DNA of 19,998 bases from Bdellovibrionaceae bacterium UBA6776 (GCA_002453155.1 DKGG01000049.1:1-19998); one strand, 5' to 3'. Positions 7,530 through 13,583 are shown, counted from the first letter of the stretch. Notes: generated from the letters alone by a model not told the origin. Numbers and translations are program-made.

Positions 7530-7650
7530 AAAATTTCTCAAACCAAAGCTCCCCTCACAAACCAACCGCACCCAGTGCCCCAAATTGTCAGCCGCCTTAT
7601 ACGAATTTCCGACCACATCAGGCCAGCGCAAACCTAATGCCTCTACAGGT

Positions 7651-7666
7651 CGGCAAAAGCCTTGCT
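7651..7666 (+). promoter_or_regulatory. candidate sigma-54 promoter of the zinc-ribbon/TPR gene
   Basis: CGGCAA (7651-7656), a five-base spacer and TTGCT (7662-7666) keep GG (7652-7653) and GC (7664-7665) separated by ten bases. The -12 half is a perfect match and the -24 half matches at GGCA. Transcription would start near 7677, 19 bases upstream of the AAGGAG site. Confidence 0.4.
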
Positions 7667-7710
7667 GTGTCTATCACCTGTTGATCAATCTCAGGAAGGA
7701 GACTGAACCC

Positions 7711-8427
7711 ATGACATTACACACTTGCCCCCGTTGCCAACAGGTGATCTCGGAAGAACGCTCTTCTCAAACTCCCATGGTGTGCAACCACTGCGGATTC
7801 ACCAGCACCCGCACCAACGACAAAGTCAACCGCCAGGTGGAATCACAGTTCCTCAAAATCTCCATTGGTTTTTCAATCCTCATTGCCGCATCCTTCGTTC
7901 AAGTGGCCAACTGGGATTCTCACTTCCTTGGAGTCATCCCCTTACAAATCAAATCCCTCACCGGATCGATGAACCCCAGCGACTATGAAAAAATGGGTGA
8001 AATTTGCCTGGAACGAAAAAAGTACGACTGCGTGGAAAGAAGCTATCAACACACAGCCTCTCAATCTTTAGAAACACGAAAACGCTATGCAGACTTTCTG
8101 ATCAAGCGAGATAAAATCCGACCCGCCGCCGAACAGTACCGTCAATATTTTGTAAACGGTGGAGTGGACTTGGAAGCCACTTACAACTACGCCAAAGTCC
8201 TTGCTCAATTGGGACAGTTCGAAGAATCCACCGAACTTTTTCAACAAGTGATCGATGCAAAACCGGACACCGTTCAAATCACGGTTCTTCACCACTATGT
8301 GCGCGCACTGATTCACGCCAACCAATTGCAAAAGGCCAAAGCCTTGATCGAAGAGGTTCGCGGAAAAAGTGTTCAAGCCAATTCCTTTATGGCTGAAGAA
8401 ATGGCGGAAATTGCCGAGCGCTCATAA
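7711..8427 (+). CDS. zinc-ribbon, single-TM, TPR-repeat membrane protein
   Basis: The 238-residue product has three parts. An N-terminal zinc ribbon (C-P-R-C at about 7-10 and C-N-H-C-G-F at about 27-32) would sit in the cytoplasm. One membrane segment lies at about 50-68. A periplasmic helical region from about 90 to the end shows TPR-like pairs, with F-L-I-K-R-D-K, Y-A-K-V-L-A-Q-L-G-Q-F and A-L-I-H-A-N-Q-L-Q-K-A-K-A as recognisable repeat helices. TPRs bind proteins, so this is probably an assembly or sensing scaffold; no enzymatic motif is visible. ATG 7711 is chosen because AAGGAG lies nine bases before it; an upstream in-frame extension to 7585 has no ribosome site and no conserved-looking sequence. 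It converges with the beta-barrel gene across a shared terminator. Confidence 0.88.
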   Translation: MTLHTCPRCQQVISEERSSQTPMVCNHCGFTSTRTNDKVNRQVESQFLKISIGFSILIAASFVQVANWDSHFLGVIPLQIKSLTGSMNPSDYEKMGEICLERKKYDCVERSYQHTASQSLETRKRYADFLIKRDKIRPAAEQYRQYFVNGGVDLEATYNYAKVLAQLGQFEESTELFQQVIDAKPDTVQITVLHHYVRALIHANQLQKAKALIEEVRGKSVQANSFMAEEMAEIAERS

Positions 8428-8460
8428 ATAGATGTTTCTCTAATAAAACCAAACTCGAAA

Positions 8461-8486
8461 AAAAGGGCCTTAAAAGGCCCTTTTTT
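8461..8486. terminator. bidirectional terminator between convergent genes
   Basis: AAAAGGGCCTT (8461-8471) pairs with AAGGCCCTTTT (8474-8484), flanked by A and T runs, so it can stop transcription from both sides. It lies 33 bases after the TPR gene and 24 bases beyond the beta-barrel gene's stop. Confidence 0.88.
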
Positions 8487-8510
8487 ATTTCCACAAAATT
8501 TCCAGAACCT

Positions 8511-9461
8511 TTAAAACAAATTCAAGTAAAGGTTTAAGTTCGCACTGGTGGTCTTCCACTCAAACTGTTCCGGATAAAAATTCAAATAGGGACTGAAAAA
8601 CACATCTCGCGTAAAGGCATACCCAAACGTCAGCCTTTGACTCCAAAGTCTTCGGTCCCAGTTCCACCAGTTGGGCTCTTCCCGCAAATTGGAATAGGCA
8701 AAGGCCAAAGAACTGCCCACAAAAAATCCATCCTGAATGTTGTACTGAAGCCCGGGATAAACCGAAAGATGGTAGTTGGAAACTTTGCCATCCCGATTGT
8801 AAGCCCGCTCAAACAAATACCAATTGAACGAACTACCCACACTCCACAACCACTGACTCTCGGATCCCCCAATTTTTCGTTTGATGTCATGGGACATGTT
8901 CAACCGTCCCAATTGACCTTTGTTGCGGTAGTAATTGCTGGTGGTGAGGGCCGCGGAATACCGACTGCTCATCTGCAAACCAAAAAAACGATGGAGGTGC
9001 CCCAGCGTCAATCCGGGATCATTCATCTCGCCATCTTGAGCCCCACTCAATGGAGTGTAAAAGCTCAAACCAGAATACATCGACAACGACATGCTCGAGG
9101 AAAACCTATACCGCGCACTCACCGAACCACTCACACTGGTTCGCACTTCCATGGCGGTATTTTCCGGGTTGGGTTTAATTTCGGAATCCAGCCGATCCAC
9201 ACTGGGACCGTAGTAAGACAAAGAGCCTGACAAACTCCATTTGGACTGAGAACCGGACTTGGCTCGCAGTTCCGCATCGGTGACTGTTTCCACCTCTTCA
9301 TAGCTCTTTTGCTTGAGCTTCTTCAGGAGAACTCGAGATTCCGCCCCTTCTTTTGAAAAGGCCTTTGGCTGAGGACCCAAAAATCCAAAAAAGAGAAGGG
9401 CCAGAAAGGCTGTTAAACTTGTGCGTCTTTGAATTTTTCGATGCCCGTGTGCTGGACTCAA
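8511..9461 (-). CDS. predicted outer-membrane beta-barrel protein
   Basis: The 316-residue product begins with a long basic n-region and a hydrophobic signal core (about 16-34). Residues 50-75 are charged and helical. From about 75 to the end the sequence alternates aromatic/aliphatic and polar residues, with many Tyr, Trp and Ser and short turns, as in 12-14-stranded outer-membrane barrels. It ends in L-Y-L-N-L-F; a terminal aromatic residue is the usual BAM recognition signal. I recognise no specific porin or transporter family. The start is TTG at 9461, supported by GGGGAGGG about five bases upstream on this strand. About 44 bases further upstream lies the 21-bp tandem repeat array, inside the likely promoter or leader region. 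Confidence 0.82.
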   Translation of the reverse strand: MSPAHGHRKIQRRTSLTAFLALLFFGFLGPQPKAFSKEGAESRVLLKKLKQKSYEEVETVTDAELRAKSGSQSKWSLSGSLSYYGPSVDRLDSEIKPNPENTAMEVRTSVSGSVSARYRFSSSMSLSMYSGLSFYTPLSGAQDGEMNDPGLTLGHLHRFFGLQMSSRYSAALTTSNYYRNKGQLGRLNMSHDIKRKIGGSESQWLWSVGSSFNWYLFERAYNRDGKVSNYHLSVYPGLQYNIQDGFFVGSSLAFAYSNLREEPNWWNWDRRLWSQRLTFGYAFTRDVFFSPYLNFYPEQFEWKTTSANLNLYLNLF

Positions 9462-9504
9462 TGGAACCCTCCCCTTTTTTTGAAATTCACCCCTCGCAGC
9501 TCAC

Positions 9505-9590
9505 TGCTCCCTGGTTCTACCGAAGCTGCTCTCTGGTCCTACAGTGCTGCTCCCTGGTCCTACCGAAGCTGCTCTCTGGTCCTACAGGAC
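9505..9590. repeat. four tandem 21-22-bp units
   Basis: Units lie at 9505-9526, 9527-9547, 9548-9569 and 9570-9590. Each has the frame TGCTCYCTGGTYCTAC followed by a variable tail. Units 1 and 3 share the tail CGAAGC; units 2 and 4 share AG plus three bases. The array is therefore a duplicated dimer of about 43 bp. On the minus strand each unit begins GTAGRACCAG. The period is near two helical turns. Confidence 0.93.
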
Positions 9591-9638
9591 AAAGAGACAC
9601 CAGTCAGGTTATTTTCTGGATAGTTTCACCATGACTCA

Positions 9639-9653
9639 GTGTCAGCGTGACAC
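9639..9653. promoter_or_regulatory. perfect palindrome, candidate operator
   Basis: GTGTCA-GCG-TGACAC is a perfect inverted repeat with six-base arms and a three-base spacer, a typical dimeric-repressor geometry. It lies between the divergent genes starting at 9461 and 9782 and could act on either. No regulator gene is nearby. Confidence 0.45.
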
Positions 9654-9781
9654 CTTGTTCCCTCGGAAACGTGCGGAGATGTGCGAAAATGTGTCGATAT
9701 CGTTTCTCTTTCTGAAAGTTCTTCCGGCCCACTTCTTGAAACATTGAATTTTCAGGAAATCTGTGAGAGTTTGGAGGACAT

Positions 9782-10132
9782 ATGAGCACACTAAATTTAA
9801 AAAACATTTCATGGAGTCTGGTTCTAATTTTGGGCCTCTCATTAGGTTTTGTGAGTCCAAAAAGTTATGCCAGCTTGCCGTCTGCCACATCCACTGAGGA
9901 AAACCACACCATTCAAGATTATGTGAAATTCCTCAACCACTGCTACCCTCAGCTGAACCTAAAGGCAAAAGGTCGAAGCTTGGCCACTTACCGCCAACTG
10001 GAGCTTTTGGATCAGGCTTTGGAGGCCGCAGAAAAGGGCCTTCCTTGGCACTTGGGTGATGGCGACTTGATCGAGTTGGCCTGCAACCTGCCCGCCTGTG
10101 GAAACGGTGGCGGAAACTGCACCACCTGCTAG
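9782..10132 (+). CDS. small exported protein with Cys/Gly-rich C-terminus
   Basis: The product is 116 residues. A Sec signal peptide (hydrophobic core about 11-23, likely cleavage after S-Y-A near 31) precedes a helical middle portion. The protein ends in an unusual motif: C-X4-C-X6-C-X2-C with the spacer G-N-G-G-G-N, and the last cysteine is the final residue. One further cysteine lies in N-H-C-Y-P (about 54). I recognise no family. The tail could bind a metal or form disulfides in the periplasm; a modified-peptide precursor is a more speculative reading. The start has GGAGG four bases upstream, slightly close. The gene is a single unit ended by the terminator at 10199-10228. Confidence 0.82.
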   Translation: MSTLNLKNISWSLVLILGLSLGFVSPKSYASLPSATSTEENHTIQDYVKFLNHCYPQLNLKAKGRSLATYRQLELLDQALEAAEKGLPWHLGDGDLIELACNLPACGNGGGNCTTC

Positions 10133-10142
10133 TACGGACCCA

Positions 10143-10170
10143 GGCTTGGCAGAAAAGTCTGCCGCAAGCC
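10143..10170 (+). other. hairpin without T-run after the Cys-tail gene
   Basis: GGCTTG-GCAGA (10143-10153) pairs with TCTGC-CG-CAAGCC (10158-10170): eleven pairs with a two-base bulge and an AAAG loop. It starts 10 bases after the stop codon and lacks a U-tract, so it may protect the mRNA 3' end rather than terminate. Confidence 0.6.
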
Positions 10171-10198
10171 CCGTAGATTTTACGAAAATTTGAACTAC

Positions 10199-10228
10199 AA
10201 TGGAGGGATGTTGCCCTCCATTTTTTTT
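10199..10228 (+). terminator. strong terminator that overlaps the methyltransferase start region
   Basis: AATGGAGGG (10199-10207) and CCCTCCATT (10214-10222) form a perfect nine-pair stem around the loop ATGTTG, followed by six further T (eight T in all). It fits as the terminator of the Cys-tail gene. The loop contains the candidate ATG (10208) of the next gene and the 5' arm contains its only Shine-Dalgarno-like sequence. Confidence 0.85.
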
Positions 10229-11239
10229 AAGACCTACCTCACCTCCCGATCGGCCCTTTACTTTGCAGAGAGCCTGCCCCTGACCGCTCTTGCTCAGCTC
10301 ATTACAGGGCGAAAGCGCTCGGAATTTCAAGATCCTGAAAAACTGAAAAATCTGCTTCAACGCATGGATCAACTTCTGACAAAAGACGCTGAAAGCTTCG
10401 CAAACGGAGACTTCCCATGGAGTCTTTTAAAGCCCTCCACCCCACTCTCCCACGCCAAGAGTTTTATCGATGTGATGGTGGATGGATTTTGGGTGGCCCG
10501 TCGCATGCGCCATGAAAACTCCAAAGACTTCTCAAAAGTTTCCCCTGAGGAAATGGAGGGAAGTCCCGATTATTACAAACGAAATTTTCATTTCCAGTCC
10601 GGCGGGTATTTTTCCAGATCGTCTGCCAAACGCTACGAACACCAGGTAGACATCCTCTTTAGTGGAACCACCAATGCCATGCGCAGACAGGCCCTAAAAA
10701 CTCTTTTGGATTTAAAAAATTCCAAATTCAGCGCCTTGGAGTTGGCCTGTGGGCAGGGTGGAACCACGGCGCAGTTCTCAGAGATTTTCCCCAAAGCCCA
10801 ATTGATTGCAACCGACCTGAGCCCCTCTTACCTGCAAGAAGCCAAAGAGAATTTGAAAGATAAAAAGTCCGTGGACTTCTTGCGCATGGATGCATCCAAC
10901 TTGAGCTTTAAAGATGAAAGCTTCGACGTGGTCTTTAGCGTTTACCTGTTTCATGAGATGCCCGAGGAGATGAGACAAAAAACCATCAAAGAAGCCTACC
11001 GGGTGCTAAAACCTGGCGGCCGGCTTCTGCTTGCGGATTCTTTGCAAATGGGAGATCACCCCGATTCGGACTGGGCCTTGGAGCAATTTCCAAAAAGCTA
11101 CCACGAGCCCTTTTACCCCAACTACATCCGCTCTCCGCTTAAAAACTACTTCGAAAAAAGTGGCTTCAAACATCTGGAAGAAGATCACGCCTTTTTGACC
11201 AAATGGGTGGTGGGAACTAAACCCCTAGCTCCCCATTGA
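10208..11239 (+). CDS. class I SAM-dependent methyltransferase with long N-terminal region
   Basis: The catalytic domain starts near residue 175. Motif I is L-E-L-A-C-G-Q-G-G, the acidic post-I residue is in A-T-D-L-S-P, motif II is D-V-V-F-S-V-Y-L-F-H-E-M-P, and motif III is L-K-P-G-G-R-L-L-L-A-D, a UbiE/COQ5-like pattern. About 170 residues precede it, including N-F-H-F-Q-S-G-G-Y and H-Q-V-D-I-L-F-S-G-T, which I recall from a broad methyltransferase type 11 subfamily of unknown substrate. The start is uncertain: ATG 10208 sits in the loop of a terminator hairpin with its GGAGG immediately adjacent, TTG 10190 has no ribosome site, and the next ATG (10364) would remove about 50 residues. The 3' end overlaps the convergent acyltransferase gene by 23 bp. 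Confidence 0.88.
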   Translation: MLPSIFFKTYLTSRSALYFAESLPLTALAQLITGRKRSEFQDPEKLKNLLQRMDQLLTKDAESFANGDFPWSLLKPSTPLSHAKSFIDVMVDGFWVARRMRHENSKDFSKVSPEEMEGSPDYYKRNFHFQSGGYFSRSSAKRYEHQVDILFSGTTNAMRRQALKTLLDLKNSKFSALELACGQGGTTAQFSEIFPKAQLIATDLSPSYLQEAKENLKDKKSVDFLRMDASNLSFKDESFDVVFSVYLFHEMPEEMRQKTIKEAYRVLKPGGRLLLADSLQMGDHPDSDWALEQFPKSYHEPFYPNYIRSPLKNYFEKSGFKHLEEDHAFLTKWVVGTKPLAPH

Positions 11240-11963
11240 GTTCATAAAGCTTTTCACCCATATGGGAGTGGGCCACTTCCAAAAGATGAATGGGATCATC
11301 CTCTTTGTGAGTCACAATTTGACCAAGGAACTCCACAATCACTTTGTTTTTCCAGCGAGGAGTGACTGGCAAAAGCTTCTTACTGGGAAGCAGTCGAATG
11401 GCCCCCGAAATCACCACGGGCTGCAGAGGCGCTTCTGCAAAAGTGGCAAATTGAAAGGGCCCTTTTCGAAAAGTTCCCAAGCGGGGCTCCTTCTGCCGAG
11501 TGCCCTCTGGAGCCAACGCAAACGAGTCTCCCTTGTGAAGTCTTGGGATGGCCGCCTCATACACCTTCATCACCTTCGCGCGCTGTGAGCGGTCGATGGG
11601 AAGGGCACCAACGGCACTCATGGCCTGACCGAAAAAAGGGATTTTAAACAGCTCAATCTTGGCTCCAAAAAATATGTCTTTGGGAGAACTGGCAAACAAA
11701 ATGGGAATGTCCATGTGAGAGGAGTGATTAAAAACCACAATGGATCCCTTTTTGAGGTGAAGGTTTTCCAGACCCCTCACCTCCAAGTCCACCCCCAGAA
11801 ACCACAGCAAGGGCCTCGCCCAAAACTGACGGGTAAACGCCATCGCCATGGGCACCGAAACCCCGTGGGCCAAAACAATCACCATTATGGCCGCGAACAA
11901 TGTGCTCACGATGATATAGGGAATAAACAAAAGGGCTCGAAGCCAAATCAAAAGTGAAATCAT
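11217..11963 (-). CDS. 1-acyl-glycerol-3-phosphate acyltransferase family protein (PlsC-like)
   Basis: This is a membrane-bound acyltransferase that would esterify an acyl chain onto lysophosphatidate or a similar lipid at the inner membrane. The family blocks are in order: N-H-S-S-H-M-D (the catalytic HX4D), a G-A-L-P-I-D-R block, and E-G-T-R (substrate phosphate binding). A hydrophobic N-terminal segment of about 40 residues anchors it. ATG 11963 gives 248 residues, normal for the family. A TTG at 11999 would add 12 residues; neither start has a clear Shine-Dalgarno sequence. It converges on and overlaps the methyltransferase by 23 bp, and its promoter would lie in the same short region as the coiled-coil gene's upstream palindrome. 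Confidence 0.92.
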   Translation of the reverse strand: MISLLIWLRALLFIPYIIVSTLFAAIMVIVLAHGVSVPMAMAFTRQFWARPLLWFLGVDLEVRGLENLHLKKGSIVVFNHSSHMDIPILFASSPKDIFFGAKIELFKIPFFGQAMSAVGALPIDRSQRAKVMKVYEAAIPRLHKGDSFALAPEGTRQKEPRLGTFRKGPFQFATFAEAPLQPVVISGAIRLLPSKKLLPVTPRWKNKVIVEFLGQIVTHKEDDPIHLLEVAHSHMGEKLYELNGELGV

Positions 11964-12016
11964 CAGATGATTAAAACAAGCCCACAACCACAGGGTCAAA
12001 AAAATCTTTCAAAACC

Positions 12017-12035
12017 AGTGACCCTGGAGGTCACT
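12017..12035. promoter_or_regulatory. palindrome upstream of the sigma-54 promoter, candidate activator site
   Basis: AGTGACC-CTGGA-GGTCACT is a perfect inverted repeat with seven-base arms. Its centre is about 75 bases before the predicted sigma-54 transcription start, within the range used by enhancer-binding activators. It has no T-run and follows no gene 3' end, so it is not a terminator. Confidence 0.5.
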
Positions 12036-12073
12036 TTCAAGGACTGAAATCCCATTAAAACGCAGCATAGGCC

Positions 12074-12090
12074 TTGGCACTCCCCTTGCT
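12074..12090 (+). promoter_or_regulatory. sigma-54 (RpoN) promoter of the coiled-coil gene
   Basis: TTGGCAC-TCCCC-TTGCT matches the -24/-12 consensus TTGGCAC-N5-TTGCW at every defined position outside the free spacer. The GG (12076-12077) and GC (12088-12089) are ten bases apart, as required. Transcription should begin near 12101, 62 bases upstream of the start codon. Confidence 0.75.
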
Positions 12091-12107
12091 TTGTAAATGA
12101 GCGAATA

Positions 12108-12140
12108 GGGCTCGCCCCTCAAGGAGCGAACCAGGAGCCC
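12108..12140 (+). other. structured 5' leader
   Basis: GGGCTC (12108-12113) pairs with GAGCCC (12135-12140), enclosing a smaller hairpin with a TCAA loop (GC-C-CC/GG-A-GC). It would form near the 5' end of the sigma-54 transcript and leave the AAGGAG at 12151-12156 free, so it may stabilise the mRNA. Confidence 0.45.
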
Positions 12141-12162
12141 AAGGAATAAAAAGGAGTTTCAC

Positions 12163-12789
12163 ATGAAAAACGCACTGATCTTGCTCTTGGGCCTTGGCCT
12201 TTGGCAAACCTCATACGCAAGCACCACTGAAATCGATAAGGTCGGTGACCTTGGCATTGAAGCCGAAGCCGAAGAGCTGGAAGTCTTTGACCAACAAGCC
12301 CTTTTAAAGCAAACCCAAGAAGAATCCGAGCGTTTGCAAAACGAAGCAGAATCCATCGAAACCGAAATTTCTCAAACTCAAAGAGAAAACAAAGCTCTAA
12401 AAGAAAAAAACAACCGTGAGCAAAAACGTTTTCAACAGGCTCAAAAAAATAAAAGCCAATTGAATCGTGAACTTTCAAAGGTCAAAAAGACCCACACCCG
12501 ATTGCGCACTCAGGTTGAAAGCTTAAACACCAAAGTGACTCGCTTGAATCGTGAATTGGAAGACGCTCGAAACACCAAGTTGCAAATGACTCGAGAGATT
12601 TCGGAATTGAAACGAGCTCAGAAGCAGTTGAACCAACGCCGCAAACAGGCCAAGGCAGAAATTCGAAAGTACAAAAACTTGATTAAAAAACGTCAACAGG
12701 AAAAACGACGTCTTTCTCGAAAGAATCAAAAACTTCAAAAAGAAGTCAGTCAACTTGAAAGCCAAGCTTCATATTTATCCTTTCAATAA
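12163..12789 (+). CDS. periplasmic coiled-coil protein
   Basis: The 208-residue product has a signal peptide (K-N then a Leu-rich core, likely cleavage after S-Y-A near 19). An acidic segment follows (about 20-45). The remaining 160 residues are almost all Glu, Lys, Gln, Arg, Asn and Leu with heptad-like spacing: a continuous basic coiled coil with no proline and no cysteine. No enzymatic or lipobox motif is visible. Such proteins can be cell-wall spacers, scaffolds or regulators of envelope hydrolases, but the role here is unknown. The start has AAGGAG six bases upstream. The initiation region is almost identical to that of the protease gene at 6270. The gene has its own sigma-54 promoter and is separated by 47 bp from the RNase H gene. 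Confidence 0.88.
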   Translation: MKNALILLLGLGLWQTSYASTTEIDKVGDLGIEAEAEELEVFDQQALLKQTQEESERLQNEAESIETEISQTQRENKALKEKNNREQKRFQQAQKNKSQLNRELSKVKKTHTRLRTQVESLNTKVTRLNRELEDARNTKLQMTREISELKRAQKQLNQRRKQAKAEIRKYKNLIKKRQQEKRRLSRKNQKLQKEVSQLESQASYLSFQ

Positions 12790-12810
12790 CTCTGTGTAAA
12801 TTGACGAATC

Positions 12811-12836
12811 CCTTTGGCCTTCTGTAAGGTCAAAGG
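12811..12836 (+). promoter_or_regulatory. rnhA: hairpin that would mask the rnhA ribosome-binding site
   Basis: CCTTTGGCCTT (12811-12821) pairs with AAGGTCAAAGG (12826-12836) with a single G:T pair and a four-base CTGT loop. The 3' arm contains the AAGG ribosome-binding site and ends on the base before the ATG at 12837. It has no T-run, so a terminator is unlikely. Confidence 0.6.
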
Positions 12837-13583
12837 ATGAAAAAATCCTTGCTGTTTACCGATGGGGCCTGTTCTGGAAATCCGGGCCCCGGTGGCTTCG
12901 GAGCCATCGCCTTCGACTCAAACACCCAGTCCATCAAAGAGCTGGGTGATGCTTTTTCAAACACAACAAACAATCAAATGGAAATGAAAGCCGTCATTGA
13001 GGGCCTTCGGTGGTTCGCAAATCGAAATCCCACGGAGCTTCACATTTGGACCGACTCTTCCTATGTGATTCAAGGAATCACGGCGTGGATTTTTGGCTGG
13101 AAGTCAAAGGGCTGGAAAACGCAAAGCGGACAAGAGGTTTTAAACAAAGAATTTTGGATGGAACTTTTCGATTTGACGCAAAAGTTTCCTCGCGGCTCGT
13201 TGAAATGGAATTATGTTCCGGGCCACAGTGGAATTTCGGGGAACGAGCGCTGCGACCAAATTGCTGTGGCTTTTTCTCAAGGACAATCTCCTTTTTTATT
13301 CGATGGAAATTTTAAAAACTACGGACACTCCTTGGAAATTCCCGACCACATCACCGGCGCGCTTCCTCAAAGAAGTTCTGGATCTCAAAAATCTTCCAAG
13401 GCAAAAACCTACTTGAGCTACTTGCACGGAGAGGTCTTTCGTCATTTCGACTGGGCCTCCTGCGAACGTCGAGTTAAGGGTCAGGCCGGAGCCAAGTTTA
13501 AGAAAAGCACCCACACTTTGAGCGAGGAAGAGATTTTAAAATCTTGGAATTTACCTCCGGGCACACCCATTAAAGAAGCTTGA
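12837..13583 (+). CDS. rnhA: ribonuclease HI with C-terminal hybrid-binding-like domain
   Basis: This enzyme would cleave the RNA strand of RNA:DNA hybrids (R-loops, Okazaki primers). The N-terminal 145 residues are a complete type 1 RNase H: Asp9 in T-D-G-A-C-S-G-N-P-G, Glu49 in N-N-Q-M-E-M-K, Asp73 in T-D-S-S-Y, His130 in G-H-S-G, and Asp140 in N-E-R-C-D. The basic protrusion around W-K-S-K-G-W-K is present. At 248 residues it is about 90 longer than E. coli RNase HI. Residues 192-240 contain Y-L-S-Y-L-H-G-E-V, W-A-S-C-E, R-V-K-G and G-A-K-F-K-K. These resemble the viroplasmin/HBD module that eukaryotic RNase H1 carries at its N-terminus. A Ser/Lys linker (178-190) separates the two. The start is supported by AAGG six bases upstream. 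Confidence 0.93.
   Translation: MKKSLLFTDGACSGNPGPGGFGAIAFDSNTQSIKELGDAFSNTTNNQMEMKAVIEGLRWFANRNPTELHIWTDSSYVIQGITAWIFGWKSKGWKTQSGQEVLNKEFWMELFDLTQKFPRGSLKWNYVPGHSGISGNERCDQIAVAFSQGQSPFLFDGNFKNYGHSLEIPDHITGALPQRSSGSQKSSKAKTYLSYLHGEVFRHFDWASCERRVKGQAGAKFKKSTHTLSEEEILKSWNLPPGTPIKEA

Larger units (their letters stand above)
9462..9781. other. divergent intergenic region with repeats and a palindrome
   Basis: This 320-bp gap separates the divergent barrel-protein and Cys-tail-protein genes and should hold both promoters. It contains four tandem units of about 21 bp (9505-9590) and a perfect 6-3-6 palindrome (9639-9653), described separately. I found no convincing -35/-10 pair. Short plus-strand frames through the repeats (9353-9634, 9429-9623) are repeat artefacts. 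Confidence 0.7.

Noticed and set aside
8637..9230. 197-codon plus-strand frame antisense to the barrel protein
   Set aside because: It has no ribosome site, has Pro/Thr/His-rich shadow composition, and opposes a gene with a signal peptide and barrel pattern.
9505..9590. CRISPR array
   Set aside because: The units are directly adjacent without unique spacers, only four in number, and no cas genes are present.
9726..9739. Sigma-54 promoter for the Cys-tail gene (CCGGCCC ... TTGAA)
   Set aside because: The spacing is right but the invariant -12 GC is GA. A similar partial match exists upstream of the 6039 gene; neither is strong enough to list.
9782..11239. Ribosomally made peptide cluster (Cys-tail precursor plus methyltransferase)
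   Set aside because: The precursor has a Sec signal rather than a typical leader, a terminator separates the genes, and no other maturation enzyme is nearby. It is kept only as a remark in the finding.
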